From CAVYUC01 sp963783085 (lineage in GTDB: Bacteria > Bacteroidota > Bacteroidia > Bacteroidales > Prolixibacteraceae), in assembly GCA_963783085.1 (NCBI GenBank), contig CAWAMJ010000020.1, positions 942,052 through 1,006,051 on the forward strand: a stretch of DNA of 64,000 nucleotides, in the 5' to 3' direction. Below the pieces are notes generated by a model. The model ran no database searches. It was not told the origin of the DNA and saw nothing but the letters and a program-made list of their open reading frames with translations. Position numbers and translations under genes: made by a program. This document shows, one piece after another, positions 1-9,079 of this stretch. Each line of letters opens with the position of its first letter. Position 1 is the first letter of the stretch.

Positions 1-1
1 C

Positions 2-676
2 AGCTACCACCTCGACTACACAGTGCCATTTCCAGAGCGATTCTGGAAAATCGCCGGATGGGTGGCTCAGAAACCTGGCTACACATTTCGTCATTTTAAT
101 TATGCAGAAATTGATAAATTTGTGAAAGATTTTTGTGCGGTTTATGACGCTGCGTGGGCTTTTCACGAACATTATAAACCGTTGGACCCCCACGATATTT
201 ACGATTTTGTTTCGAATTCAAAAGCCATTCTTGATCCCGAAATGATTTGGTTTGCCTACCATAACGAAAAGCCGATTGCATTGTTTACCATGATTCCTGA
301 TATTAACCAGATTCTCAGAAAGTTGAACGGAAAACTGAATTTTTTGGGGATCATCAAATTTCTTTATTACAAAAAAGCAAAAATTATTAACCGAACGCGT
401 ATCCTGATCATGGGAATCGATCCGAAATACCAGCGTTCCGGAGTGGAATCAGCAATTTTCTGGTATCAGGAAAAGTTGATGAAAAAAAAGCCGCAGTACA
501 AGGAAGTTGAACTTTCGTGGGCCGGCGATTTTAATCCCAAAATAATAGCATTATACGAAGCTACCGGCGCAAAGCGAGCCAAAACCCACTACACGATGCG
601 CTATCTTTTCGACCGGAACAAGCCATTTTTGCGTGCGCCGGTTATTGGCGCCGAAGCGGCTTCAGAAAAAAAGTAA
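2..676 (+). CDS. GNAT-like N-acyltransferase, 5' end outside window
   Basis: The frame is already open at base 2 and continues to a TAA, so the gene is cut by the window edge; the GTG at base 23 is probably internal. About 224 residues are visible. The stretch around RILIMGIDPKYQRSGVE resembles the acetyl-CoA binding motif of GNAT enzymes (a beta strand, then P.YQ/R..G), and the later YEATGAKRAKTHYTMRYLF resembles the final strands of that fold. Similar Bacteroidota proteins of about 370-390 residues carry this domain at the C-terminus, so roughly 40 percent of the protein may be missing. The substrate cannot be deduced. It is followed by an independent promoter for rpmE2, so it ends its own transcript. 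Confidence 0.55.
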   Translation, partial: SYHLDYTVPFPERFWKIAGWVAQKPGYTFRHFNYAEIDKFVKDFCAVYDAAWAFHEHYKPLDPHDIYDFVSNSKAILDPEMIWFAYHNEKPIALFTMIPDINQILRKLNGKLNFLGIIKFLYYKKAKIINRTRILIMGIDPKYQRSGVESAIFWYQEKLMKKKPQYKEVELSWAGDFNPKIIALYEATGAKRAKTHYTMRYLFDRNKPFLRAPVIGAEAASEKK

Positions 677-705
677 AACTCCTTCAAAATAAAAAAGTAC
701 AGCTG

Positions 706-736
706 TTTGGTTTATAACGAACAATATTTATCTTTG
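706..736 (+). promoter_or_regulatory. Bacteroidota-type promoter of rpmE2
   Basis: TTTG at 706-709, a 19-base gap, then TATCTTTG at 729-736 match the Bacteroidota housekeeping promoter (TTTG, about 19, TAnnTTTG). Transcription should start near 743, giving a leader of about 75 bases before the L31 start codon. Confidence 0.7.
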
Positions 737-819
737 CAGCCCGAATTAGACATTGTGTTTTAAATCAACTGAATGGATTGCAGTTTTAAATGTAACCATT
801 CGTATAAAAACAGGAAAAA

Positions 820-1083
820 ATGAAAAAAGGAATACATCCCGAAGATTACAGGCTGGTGGCCTTCAGAGACATGTCGAACGGGCATACTTTTATTACCCGC
901 TCAACGGTTGACACAAAAGAAACTGCAGAAATCGACGGAGTTGAATACCCGTTGTACAAGGTAGAGATTTCGAATACGTCGCACCCGTTTTACACCGGTA
1001 AAGTGAAATTGGTAGACAGCGCAGGACGTGTGGATAAGTTTATGAGCCGTTATGGCAAACACATGGAAAAAAGAAAGAAGTAA
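820..1083 (+). CDS. rpmE2: Ribosomal protein bL31, type B
   Basis: An 87-residue protein starting MKKGIHPEDYRLVAF, with the NGHTFITRSTV and SHPFYTGK segments typical of bL31 type B, a large-subunit protein of the 70S ribosome. It has no cysteines, so it is the zinc-independent (C-minus) form, and it carries the longer insertion that separates type B from type A. The basic tail KHMEKRKK is usual. It has its own promoter at 706-736 and a strong terminator 22 bases after the stop, so it is monocistronic. In other bacteria the C-minus paralogue is often Zur-controlled, but no Zur site was recognised here and this may be the only L31 of the organism. Confidence 0.95.
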   Translation: MKKGIHPEDYRLVAFRDMSNGHTFITRSTVDTKETAEIDGVEYPLYKVEISNTSHPFYTGKVKLVDSAGRVDKFMSRYGKHMEKRKK

Positions 1084-1104
1084 CAAAGCTTATTATAATT
1101 ACTG

Positions 1105-1134
1105 AAGGCTCCGGATTTTTCGGGGCCTTTTTTT
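1105..1134 (+). terminator. Rho-independent terminator after rpmE2
   Basis: An AGGCTCCG arm and a CGGGGCCT arm around a short loop, followed directly by a run of seven or more T. Confidence 0.85.
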
Positions 1135-1292
1135 CGTCTTTTTATCTTCAGAATTGCCGGTTAAATTTGCAGGAAACCATGAACAATCTGTGCATTTTTA
1201 ACCTTTTTTTTATAATGGCATGACTATTGACAAAAGGCAACCTGCAAATAAAAACAGGACGATAAAGACAGATTGTCATTAATTTGAATTGT

Positions 1293-3746
1293 ATGGCGAA
1301 ATTTAAAAATTCAGGATTTCAGGAAATATATTTATCAGGAATGATGGACAACGACTCAGAATTTATACCAATTATAGCAGATGGCGACGATACAGAATTA
1401 AAAAATACAGACGTTCCGGATGTGCTGCCGGTGCTTCCGCTACGAAATACGGTTCTTTTCCCGGGAGTTGTTTTACCGATTACCGTGGGTAGAAAAAAAT
1501 CGCTGAAATTAATTCAGGATGTTAACAGGGGAAGTAAACTTTTAGGCACTGTTGCACAGAAGGATTATACGATTGACGACCCGGCTACCAAAGATTTCTA
1601 CAACATTGGCACCGTGGCTGAAATATTGAAAATCCTTGAAATGCCCGACGGATCAACTTCCGTAATTATTCAGGGAAAACGACGTTATAAAATCCTGGAA
1701 TTTATGGACGACGATCCATATTTTAAAGCAGCAGTCGAGCCGCTGACGGATGTACCGCCCGAAAACAATACCGAATTTAGTGCTATTGTTGGTTCGCTAA
1801 AAGACCTTTCCATAAAAATAGCACAGTTTTCTGCCAATGTTCCGCCCGAGGCGACATTTGCCGTTAAAAACATAGAAAACTCAACATTCCTGATCAATTT
1901 TATTTGTTCAAATACGGATATTAACGTTGAAGACAAACAAAAGCTGCTGGAAGTTGAAAGCATCAAGGAAAGGGGAATACAGGCGATAAGCTATCTGGTA
2001 AAAGAGGTTCAGATGCTGGAACTGAAACAGGACATCCAGAAAAAGGTAAAAACCGATATGGATAAGCAGCAACGCGAGTTTATGCTGAACCAGCAAATGA
2101 AAACCATTCAGGATGAATTGGGCGGAAATCCGGTTGAACAGGAAATCAGCGATCTGAAAGAAAAGGTAAAAGATAAAAAGTGGAACGAAGAAGTTGCCAA
2201 ATTTTTTGAGAAAGAAGTAGAAAAACTGCACCGTTTGAATCCTGCCGCAGGTGAATACTCGGTTCAGTATACTTTTTGCCAAACGTTGGCCGAGCTTCCG
2301 TGGAATGAATATACCAACGATAATTTCGATTTGAAAAATGCCCGGAAAGTACTCGACGAGGATCATTACGGATTGGAAAATGTGAAAGAACGAATCCTGG
2401 AACATTTGGCGGTTTTAAAACTGAAAAACGATATGAAGGCGCCCATTCTCTGTTTGTACGGTCCTCCCGGAGTGGGTAAAACTTCACTCGGTAAATCAGT
2501 GGCGCGTGCGCTCGACAGAAAATATGTGCGGATGAGTTTGGGAGGCCTGCACGATGAATCTGAAATACGCGGACACCGGAAAACATATATCGGGGCAATG
2601 CCCGGGCGAATCATTCAAAACATACGAAAAGCAAAATCATCGAACCCTGTTTTCATCCTCGATGAAATAGACAAAGTTTCCAAACATTTTCAGGGCGATC
2701 CGGAATCGGCGCTGCTCGAAGTTCTCGATCCGGAACAAAATTCAGAATTTCACGATAATTACGTGGAAATTGATTTCGATCTTTCGAAAGTTATGTTCAT
2801 TGCCACGGCAAATACGTTGAATACCATTGCCCCGCCACTGCGCGACCGGCTCGAACTGATAGAAGTCAGCGGATATCTGGTGGAAGAAAAAATCGAAATA
2901 GCCCGGCGGCACCTGATTCCCAAACAATTGGATAACCATGGATTGAAGAAAAATGATGTTGTCTTTCCAAAAGAAACCATTGAATTGATCATCGATGGTT
3001 ACACGCGGGAATCCGGCGTTCGGGAGTTGGATAAAAAAATTGCAAAGGTTGTCCGGAGGATAGCTAAAAAAATTGCTTTTGAAGAACCGTATAATAAAAA
3101 ATTGCGCAGAACCGATATCCGTGAGCTTCTTGGCGTTACTGAGTATGCCAAGGAAAAGTATCAGGGTAATGAATTTGCAGGCGTGGTAACCGGTTTGGCC
3201 TGGACTGCCGTAGGCGGTGAAATTCTTTTCGTGGAAACCAGTCTGAGCAAAGGAAAGGGAAGCCTCACGCTAACCGGTAACCTGGGCGACGTGATGAAAG
3301 AGTCGGCAATGCTGGCGCACGAATACCTGAAATCGCATGCTGCGGAATTAAACATCAACCCCGAAGTTTTCGAAAATTGGAATGTGCACGTACACGTTCC
3401 GGAAGGGGCGATTCCGAAAGACGGCCCATCAGCAGGAGTTACCATGGTTACTTCGCTGGCTTCTGCATTTACACAACGAAAAGTGAAAAAGAACCTGGCC
3501 ATGACCGGCGAAATTACCCTCCGCGGGAAAGTGCTTCCGGTGGGTGGAATCAAGGAAAAAATACTGGCTGCCAAACGCGCCGGAATCACCGAAATAATTC
3601 TTTCTGAAGAAAACAAAAAGAACCTGGAGGAAATCAAAGACGTTTATTTGAAGGAACTGAAGTTCCATTTCGTGAATACAATTATGGACGTGCTTGAGAT
3701 TGCGCTGTTGAAAACAAAAGTAGACAAACCCGTAAAAGTGGGTTAG
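1293..3746 (+). CDS. lon: ATP-dependent protease La (Lon)
   Basis: Cytoplasmic ATP-dependent serine protease that removes misfolded and regulatory proteins. The order is complete: an N-terminal substrate-binding LON domain (VLPVLPLRNTVLFPGV), a coiled helical part, an AAA+ module with Walker A GPPGVGKTS near residue 390 and Walker B FILDEIDK, then the protease domain with the catalytic serine in PKDGPSAGV (near 713) and the lysine in GGIKEKILAAKRAG (near 754). The 817 residues are normal for the phylum (about 800-825). An in-frame TTG at 1284 is an unlikely start; ATG 1293 or ATG 1341 (MMDNDSEF) are the candidates, and homologues are compatible with either. Single-gene transcript; a TAAATTTG sequence at 1162-1169 is a possible promoter -7 element. 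Confidence 0.95.
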   Translation: MAKFKNSGFQEIYLSGMMDNDSEFIPIIADGDDTELKNTDVPDVLPVLPLRNTVLFPGVVLPITVGRKKSLKLIQDVNRGSKLLGTVAQKDYTIDDPATKDFYNIGTVAEILKILEMPDGSTSVIIQGKRRYKILEFMDDDPYFKAAVEPLTDVPPENNTEFSAIVGSLKDLSIKIAQFSANVPPEATFAVKNIENSTFLINFICSNTDINVEDKQKLLEVESIKERGIQAISYLVKEVQMLELKQDIQKKVKTDMDKQQREFMLNQQMKTIQDELGGNPVEQEISDLKEKVKDKKWNEEVAKFFEKEVEKLHRLNPAAGEYSVQYTFCQTLAELPWNEYTNDNFDLKNARKVLDEDHYGLENVKERILEHLAVLKLKNDMKAPILCLYGPPGVGKTSLGKSVARALDRKYVRMSLGGLHDESEIRGHRKTYIGAMPGRIIQNIRKAKSSNPVFILDEIDKVSKHFQGDPESALLEVLDPEQNSEFHDNYVEIDFDLSKVMFIATANTLNTIAPPLRDRLELIEVSGYLVEEKIEIARRHLIPKQLDNHGLKKNDVVFPKETIELIIDGYTRESGVRELDKKIAKVVRRIAKKIAFEEPYNKKLRRTDIRELLGVTEYAKEKYQGNEFAGVVTGLAWTAVGGEILFVETSLSKGKGSLTLTGNLGDVMKESAMLAHEYLKSHAAELNINPEVFENWNVHVHVPEGAIPKDGPSAGVTMVTSLASAFTQRKVKKNLAMTGEITLRGKVLPVGGIKEKILAAKRAGITEIILSEENKKNLEEIKDVYLKELKFHFVNTIMDVLEIALLKTKVDKPVKVG

Positions 3747-3803
3747 CCGGTTTTGGAAAACTGTTTTTGGCTTCGATTCAAATAGTAGTTTTTTAAACGG
3801 GAA

Positions 3804-3832
3804 AGGAACAAATATCTGAAATTTTTGTTCCT
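3804..3832 (+). terminator. Hairpin downstream of lon, possible terminator
   Basis: AGGAACAAA and TTTGTTCCT form a perfect 9-base-pair stem 60 bases after the lon stop. There is no clear T-run after it, so termination is likely but not certain. Confidence 0.4.
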
Positions 3833-3921
3833 GTAATTGATGTTTGAAACAAACAGATGGCAATTGGTCACATTGCGCTTTCAAGCAAATTTTCATAGTT
3901 TAAATTGTATTCATACAGGTT

Positions 3922-4227
3922 ATGAAAAAGTATCTATTCATTTTAGCAGTTGCGGCATTTATGTCCTGCCAGAGCAGAAGCAAAAATCAGTCTGAAACTT
4001 CAAATACCTCCGCGGTAATGGTTGAAGATACCTTTAACATTGGCGGAATGCATTGTGACATGTGCGTTACTTCCATTGAAAAAGGGGTGAATGAGCTGGC
4101 AGGAATTGATTTTGTTAAAGCCAGCCTCGAAGATTCAACAGCTATTGTCCGGTTCGATCAATCGAAAACTACACGGACTGATATTGAAAAAGCAGTTCAG
4201 AAGCGTGGATATTCCGTAAAAAATTAA
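3922..4227 (+). CDS. Heavy-metal-associated (HMA) domain lipoprotein
   Basis: A 101-residue protein with a lipoprotein signal (MKKYLFILAVAAFMSCQS, lipobox ending at Cys 16), a Ser/Asn-rich linker, then one HMA domain with the metal motif GGMHCDMCVTSIEKGV near residues 47-62. The fold matches the small copper or zinc chaperone and P-type ATPase N-terminal domains (GMxCxxC). Anchoring puts the domain in the periplasm or outer membrane, so it may buffer or deliver a soft metal outside the cytoplasm. No transporter or metal regulator lies beside it, so the metal is not known. It stands alone between lon and the convergent carB. Confidence 0.8.
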   Translation: MKKYLFILAVAAFMSCQSRSKNQSETSNTSAVMVEDTFNIGGMHCDMCVTSIEKGVNELAGIDFVKASLEDSTAIVRFDQSKTTRTDIEKAVQKRGYSVKN

Positions 4228-4293
4228 AGCAAAAAATCAGGCTTTTACCGTTAATTATCATCCATTGGCTGATTCCGGCATTTTTTTTGTTTC

Positions 4294-4320
4294 GGAGAAC
4301 GCTAATTTTACGTTTTCCTT
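4294..4320 (+). terminator. Weak hairpin after the HMA lipoprotein
   Basis: GGAGAACG (4294-4301) pairs with CGTTTTCC (4311-4318) with one G-T wobble; only a short T-stretch follows. Confidence 0.3.
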
Positions 4321-4337
4321 AATAAAATAAATCACCC

Positions 4338-4493
4338 ATGGAATACAATGAAAATGATGAAAAAACCGTGACCGGAGAAAACAAGATGGTTTGGAACATC
4401 AAACTTCGAATATTTTCATCTGAATTTACATACGGACATTTCAGTAATCCTCCTTCTTCCGGAGTCTGGACGCTCAAAGTTATTTTAAACTGA
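4338..4493 (+). CDS. Possible small protein of 51 residues
   Basis: An ATG-started frame (MEYNENDEKTVTGENKM...) runs to TGA 4491-4493, ending 14 bases from the end of the convergent carB. It has no signal peptide or recognised motif. It could be a real small protein or the worn end of an older gene. No promoter was seen close to it. The 280-base gap between the HMA lipoprotein and carB holds nothing else. Confidence 0.2.
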   Translation: MEYNENDEKTVTGENKMVWNIKLRIFSSEFTYGHFSNPPSSGVWTLKVILN

Positions 4494-4507
4494 TTACTTT
4501 ATTCAAA

Positions 4508-7500
4508 TCAATATTGATCCCAACTTTTAATGGTAAGGTCTTTTAATTCAATTTTACAGATGGCATAAATAAATGCGCTGGCAACCCGTGCATTGGTAAT
4601 CAGCGGAACGTTGAAGTCGATTGCGTTTCTCCTGATTCTGTAACCGTTTTTTAATTCTCTTTTCGTATAGTTTTTCGGGATATTTACCACCAAATCTATC
4701 TTTTTCTCTTTAATGTAGCTGATGGTATTTGGCGAACGATCTTCTTCATCCGGCCAGTGAAGCAGCGTATTTTCCACGCCATTGTCGCGCAGGAACCGGT
4801 GCGTACCTTCCGTTGCAAATAAATTGTACCCCCGGTCTCTCAACATTTGTGCGCTGTTCAACAATTCCACCTTCGATCGCGAAGGACCCGAAGAGAACAG
4901 TACGTTTTTAATTGGAATCTGGTAACCCACTGAAAGCATCGATTTCAGGATTGCTTCGTAGTAATTTTCGCCAATGCAGGCCACTTCGCCCGTAGAAGCC
5001 ATATCCACACCTAAAACCGGATCGGCATTTAAAAGCCTTGCAAACGAAAACTGTGGTGCTTTCACGCCTACATAATCGAGTTCGAACAGCGATTTGTCGG
5101 GTTTTTCCACGGGAACTCCAAGCATTACTTTTGTGGCAATTTCAATCAGGTTGAGTTTCATTACTTTCGAAACGAACGGAAAGCTTCGCGATGCCCGCAA
5201 ATTACATTCTATTACTTTTATATCGTTGTCTTTGGCCAAAAACTGCATGTTGAAAGGCCCTGTAATTTCGAGACCTTTGGCTATTTGCCGCGCAATTCTT
5301 TTGATTCTGCGGATTGTTTCCACGTACAATTTTTGTGGCGGGAAAACGATGGTCGCATCGCCGGAATGGACGCCGGCAAATTCAACGTGCTCCGAAATGG
5401 CATAGGCGATAATTTCGCCCTCGCGGGCCACAGCATCGATTTCAATTTCCTTGGCTTCCTCAATAAATTCTGTTACCACCACCGGATGTTCTTTCGAAAC
5501 ATCGGAGGCCATTTGCAGCAGGGTTTCCAACTGGTCGGGATTGGAAACCACATTCATGGCAGCGCCCGATAAAACATACGACGGACGAATGAGCACCGGA
5601 TATCCAACCTCGTCAATAAATTTATGAATTTCGTCAACCGTTGATAATCTCGCCCAGCGTGGCTGATCAACGTCCAGTTCATCGAGCAGTGACGAGAATT
5701 TTTCCCGGTCTTCGGCATTATCGATTTTAACCGGCGAAGTTCCCAAAACCGGAACATTCTGGCTGTGCAGTTTCATGGCCAGGTTGTTTGGAATCTGTCC
5801 GCCCATGGAAATTACAGTTCCGTAAGGGTTTTCAAGATCGATAATATCCATCACCCGCTCAAAAGTTAGCTCATCAAAATAAAGCCGGTCGCAGATGTCG
5901 TAATCGGTGCTCACCGTTTCCGGGTTGTAATTGATCATCACCGAGCGGTAATTTTCTTTCTTGATTGTGTTAACGGCATTTACGCTGCACCAGTCAAATT
6001 CTACCGAACTTCCAATCCGGTAAGCGCCTGAGCCCAGAACAATTACCGATTTTTTATCGTCGAAAAATTCAATGTCATTCTCGGTTCCGTTATACGTTAA
6101 ATAGAGGTAGTTGGTGAGCGCCGGATATTCGCCTGCAAGTGTATCGATTTGTTTCACCACCGGAATAACCCCGTGTGTTTTCCGGAAATCCCTCACTTTC
6201 AGCAGGTCTTCCTGGATTCGCTCGTTCGGGCTTTCAAAAATCAGCCGGGCCACCTGGAAATCGGAAAAACCGGCTTTTTTCGCATTTTTCAGCAACTCAA
6301 GCGGAAGGCTTTCCAAATCATTTATTTCTTCCAGTTCATTTTTCAGAATGTAAATGTTTTTCAGTTTTTGAAGGAACCACCTGTCAATTCTTGTTTTATC
6401 GTAAATTTCATCTATCGAATATTCATTGGCGAATGCTTCAGCAATGGCAAAAATCCGCCTGTCAGTGGGGTTTGAAAGTTCCGCTTCAATTTCTTTAATG
6501 TTGATTTCCTGCTTGTTGGCTACAAATCCATGCATTCCCAGACCAACCATTCGAATTCCTTTCTGAATGGCTTCTTCGAATGTGCGGCCAATGGCCATAA
6601 TTTCGCCAACGCTTTTCATGGAGCTCCCGATGTTTTTCGAAACTCCGATGAACTTATTCAAATCCCATCTGGGAATTTTAACAACGCAATAGTCGAGTGC
6701 CGGTTCAAAAGCTGCAGTGGTAACTTTCGTTACTGAATTTTTCAGTTCGTGCAATCCGTATCCGAGCCCCAGTTTTGCCGCGACAAATGCCAGCGGGTAA
6801 CCAGTTGCTTTTGAAGCCAGCGCCGACGAGCGGGAAAGGCGCGCATTCACTTCAATCACCCGGTAATCTTCGGAATTCGGATCGAGCGCAAACTGGACGT
6901 TGCATTCACCGATTACCCCAACACGGCGGATAATCTTGATGGAAATTGCACGCAGTTTATGGTATTCGGAATTGGAGAGCGTTTGCGACGGCGCCACAAC
7001 AATGCTTTCGCCGGTGTGAATTCCGAGCGGGTCGAAATTTTCCATGTTACACACCGTGATGCAATTATCGAACTTATCACGCACCACTTCGTATTCCACT
7101 TCTTTCCAGCCTTTTATCGATTCTTCAACTAGAATTTGCGGAGAATAGGAAAATGCTTTCGAAGCGAGCGCTTCCAGTTCTTCGTCGTTTTCGCAGAACC
7201 CGCTGCCTAAACCGCCAAGCGTATATGCGGCCCTTAAAATTATCGGAAAGCCGATTTTTTTTGCGGCCAGCCGCGCCTGTTCCATATTTTCGGCGGCAAT
7301 GCTGATGGGAGTTTTTACACTAATTTCACCCAGCATTTTTGCAAAAATGTCACGGTCTTCCGTATCAATGATGGATTGAACCGGTGTCCCCACCACTTCA
7401 ACATTGTATTTTTCCAGTACGCCCGTCTTGAAAAGCGCAACTCCGCAATTGAGTGCTGTTTGTCCGCCAAATGCAAGTAAAATGCCTTGCGGATTTTCTT

Positions 7501-7735
7501 TTTTAATAACCTCTTCTACAAAAAAAGGCGTTACCGGCAGAAAATAAATTTTGTCGGCAATATCTTCCGAAGTTTGAATGGTAGCAATGTTCGGGTTGAT
7601 AAGAACGGTTTCCACTCCTTCTTCTTTCAACGCTTTTAGCGCCTGCGAACCGGAATAATCGAATTCTCCGGCTTCGCCTATTTTTAATGCTCCTGATCCG
7701 AGAACTACTACTTTTTTTATGTGTGTGTCAATCAT
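4508..7735 (-). CDS. carB: Carbamoyl-phosphate synthase, large subunit
   Basis: Makes carbamoyl phosphate from bicarbonate, two ATP and the ammonia channelled from CarA, for arginine and pyrimidine synthesis. The 1075 residues are the normal length. Two homologous ATP-grasp halves are visible: the N-terminal carboxyphosphate half (VVLGSGALKIGEAGEFDYSG, later ECNVQFALDPN and EVNARLSRSSALASKATGYP) and the C-terminal carbamoyl-phosphate half (VIVLGSGAYRIGSSVEFDW, VIECNLRASRSFPFVSKV). A C-terminal MGS-like regulatory domain (VLFSSGPSRSKVELL...LFATEGTHRFL) follows. It is co-transcribed with carA, 48 bases upstream. The pair faces away from argR, and a leader hairpin before carA suggests attenuation. 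Confidence 0.97.
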   Translation of the reverse strand: MIDTHIKKVVVLGSGALKIGEAGEFDYSGSQALKALKEEGVETVLINPNIATIQTSEDIADKIYFLPVTPFFVEEVIKKENPQGILLAFGGQTALNCGVALFKTGVLEKYNVEVVGTPVQSIIDTEDRDIFAKMLGEISVKTPISIAAENMEQARLAAKKIGFPIILRAAYTLGGLGSGFCENDEELEALASKAFSYSPQILVEESIKGWKEVEYEVVRDKFDNCITVCNMENFDPLGIHTGESIVVAPSQTLSNSEYHKLRAISIKIIRRVGVIGECNVQFALDPNSEDYRVIEVNARLSRSSALASKATGYPLAFVAAKLGLGYGLHELKNSVTKVTTAAFEPALDYCVVKIPRWDLNKFIGVSKNIGSSMKSVGEIMAIGRTFEEAIQKGIRMVGLGMHGFVANKQEINIKEIEAELSNPTDRRIFAIAEAFANEYSIDEIYDKTRIDRWFLQKLKNIYILKNELEEINDLESLPLELLKNAKKAGFSDFQVARLIFESPNERIQEDLLKVRDFRKTHGVIPVVKQIDTLAGEYPALTNYLYLTYNGTENDIEFFDDKKSVIVLGSGAYRIGSSVEFDWCSVNAVNTIKKENYRSVMINYNPETVSTDYDICDRLYFDELTFERVMDIIDLENPYGTVISMGGQIPNNLAMKLHSQNVPVLGTSPVKIDNAEDREKFSSLLDELDVDQPRWARLSTVDEIHKFIDEVGYPVLIRPSYVLSGAAMNVVSNPDQLETLLQMASDVSKEHPVVVTEFIEEAKEIEIDAVAREGEIIAYAISEHVEFAGVHSGDATIVFPPQKLYVETIRRIKRIARQIAKGLEITGPFNMQFLAKDNDIKVIECNLRASRSFPFVSKVMKLNLIEIATKVMLGVPVEKPDKSLFELDYVGVKAPQFSFARLLNADPVLGVDMASTGEVACIGENYYEAILKSMLSVGYQIPIKNVLFSSGPSRSKVELLNSAQMLRDRGYNLFATEGTHRFLRDNGVENTLLHWPDEEDRSPNTISYIKEKKIDLVVNIPKNYTKRELKNGYRIRRNAIDFNVPLITNARVASAFIYAICKIELKDLTIKSWDQY

Positions 7736-7783
7736 GATTTTTTAGTTAGAACCTTTACCTGATATGAATGGATTATTAATAAA

Positions 7784-8872
7784 TTAAGAGTGGCTTTTCG
7801 ATTTTTCAATATTTTGAATGAAATCATCGAACAAAAATTCGGTGTCCGTCGGTCCGCTCGATGCTTCCGGATGAAATTGAGTCGAAAAGAATGGTTTTGT
7901 TTTATGCCTGATTCCCTCATTTGTTTTGTCGTTTACATTTACAAACAGCGGTTCCCATTCCGGCGGAAGCGAATCAGGTTCCACAGCATAACCATGGTTT
8001 TGCGAGGTGATGTAACATTTATTGGTTCCGGTTAGCAGTACCGGCTGGTTATGACTGCGGTGGCCGTATTTCAGCTTGTACGTTTCGGCGCCTGCTGCCC
8101 GTGCCAGTAATTGATTCCCAAGGCAGATGCCCATTACCGGCATTTCTTTATCGATCGCTTTTTTGATATTTTCTATGGTTTCGTTGCACATAGCCGGATC
8201 GCCGGGGCCATTCGAAATAAAAACCCCGTCGTAATTTTCCCCCGAATAATCATAATCCCAGGGCACCCGGATTACCGTTGTATTTCTTTTCAGCAGGCAA
8301 CGGATAATGTTGTTTTTAACCCCGCAATCAATAAGTACAACCCGGTGTTCGCCGTTTCCGTATTCCTCGCGTTGGTCGCAGCTTACCCGTGCAACCAGGT
8401 TTTCAAGGTTCGGGTCATAAAAATCCAACCCTTCGCCTTCGAATTCAATTTTTCCGAGCATCGAACCTTTTTCACGTAAAATTTTTGTTAAGGCTCGCGT
8501 ATCGATGTCAAACAAACCCGGAACTTCATATTCTTTCAACCAGTCCGAAAGGCTTTTTTCTGCATTCCAGTGGCTGAATTCGAAGGAATAATCGGAGATA
8601 ATCAACCCGGAAATATGCAGTTTATGCGACTCAAAATGCTTATGGATCCCATTCTCCCTGGTATTGAGCGGAACACCATAATTTCCAATCATCGGGTAGG
8701 TGGAAACTAAAATTTGTCCGGTATACGACGGATCTGTCAAACTCTCCGGGTAACCTGTCATTGCCGTATAAAACACTACTTCCCCGGCAACCGATTTTTC
8801 GCTTCCAAATGATTTGCCCCGGAATACTGTTCCGTCTTCCAGCGTAAGTGTTGCTTGTCTGATTTGTAACAT
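7784..8872 (-). CDS. carA: Carbamoyl-phosphate synthase, small (glutaminase) subunit
   Basis: Glutamine amidotransferase subunit that hydrolyses glutamine and passes ammonia to CarB. The N-terminal CPSase small-chain domain (ATLTLEDGTVFRGKSFG...TAMTGYPESLTDPSYTGQI) is followed by a class I GATase domain with the nucleophile in MGICLGNQLLARAAG and the His-Glu pair in QFHPEASSGP. The length of 362 residues is normal. It is the first gene of carAB, with its start at ATG 8872 and a leader of about 120 bases that carries a terminator-like hairpin and a direct repeat (see separate entries). The position next to argR suggests arginine-linked control, although the enzyme normally serves both pathways. 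Confidence 0.97.
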   Translation of the reverse strand: MLQIRQATLTLEDGTVFRGKSFGSEKSVAGEVVFYTAMTGYPESLTDPSYTGQILVSTYPMIGNYGVPLNTRENGIHKHFESHKLHISGLIISDYSFEFSHWNAEKSLSDWLKEYEVPGLFDIDTRALTKILREKGSMLGKIEFEGEGLDFYDPNLENLVARVSCDQREEYGNGEHRVVLIDCGVKNNIIRCLLKRNTTVIRVPWDYDYSGENYDGVFISNGPGDPAMCNETIENIKKAIDKEMPVMGICLGNQLLARAAGAETYKLKYGHRSHNQPVLLTGTNKCYITSQNHGYAVEPDSLPPEWEPLFVNVNDKTNEGIRHKTKPFFSTQFHPEASSGPTDTEFLFDDFIQNIEKSKSHS

Positions 8873-8888
8873 GTATTAATTGTTGGTT

Positions 8889-8926
8889 AAAAAAATGCGC
8901 TTGAGCCTTAGCCGGTCCAAACGCAT
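8889..8926 (-). promoter_or_regulatory. Terminator-like hairpin in the carA leader (candidate attenuator)
   Basis: Read on the minus strand, ATGCGTTTG (8926-8918) pairs with CAAGCGCAT (8903-8895) over 9 base pairs with one G-U, and is followed at once by seven T (8895-8889), about 16 bases before the carA start. No minus-strand gene lies upstream, since argR is divergent, so this cannot serve an upstream gene and looks like a leader attenuator. The sensed signal is not visible. Confidence 0.6.
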
Positions 8927-8969
8927 CTTCTTAAATTATCATTTTTAAACATTCTTTTCATTAACGCAA

Positions 8970-8989
8970 TATGTTCATGCTATGTTCAT
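8970..8989. repeat. Direct repeat TATGTTCAT x2 in the carA-argR interval
   Basis: TATGTTCAT at 8970-8978 and again at 8981-8989, 11 bases apart (one helical turn), just downstream of the predicted carA start of transcription. Possible protein binding site. Confidence 0.4.
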
Positions 8990-8997
8990 ATCTGCGG

Positions 8998-9005
8998 CAA
9001 AATTA
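8998..9005 (-). promoter_or_regulatory. Candidate -7 element of the carA promoter
   Basis: The minus strand reads TAATTTTG, which fits TAnnTTTG. Transcription would begin near 8991, giving a leader of about 119 bases. No convincing -33 TTTG was placed. Confidence 0.4.
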
Positions 9006-9025
9006 ATAATATTTCTTAAACAGGG

Positions 9026-9056
9026 TTTTGATTTCATAATAAAATGCATAATTTTG
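9026..9056 (+). promoter_or_regulatory. Promoter of argR
   Basis: TTTTG at 9026-9030, an 18-base gap, then TAATTTTG at 9049-9056 match the Bacteroidota promoter. The start would fall near 9063, only about 16 bases before the argR start codon. Confidence 0.6.
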
Positions 9057-9065
9057 CAGCAAAAA

Positions 9066-9079
9066 TGAATATTTATTCA
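9066..9079. promoter_or_regulatory. ARG box (ArgR operator) overlapping the argR start
   Basis: TGAATATTTATTCA is palindromic in its outer arms and fits the E. coli ARG box core (TGAATwwwwATTCA) at every position. It lies between the predicted transcription start and the ATG of argR, sharing the A of the start codon, which suggests tight autoregulation. Only one box was seen; E. coli operators usually have two spaced by about 3 bases. Confidence 0.7.

Noticed and set aside
1908..2405. Long antisense frames inside lon and other genes
   Set aside because: They mirror the codon pattern of the real gene on the other strand and contain no recognisable domains.
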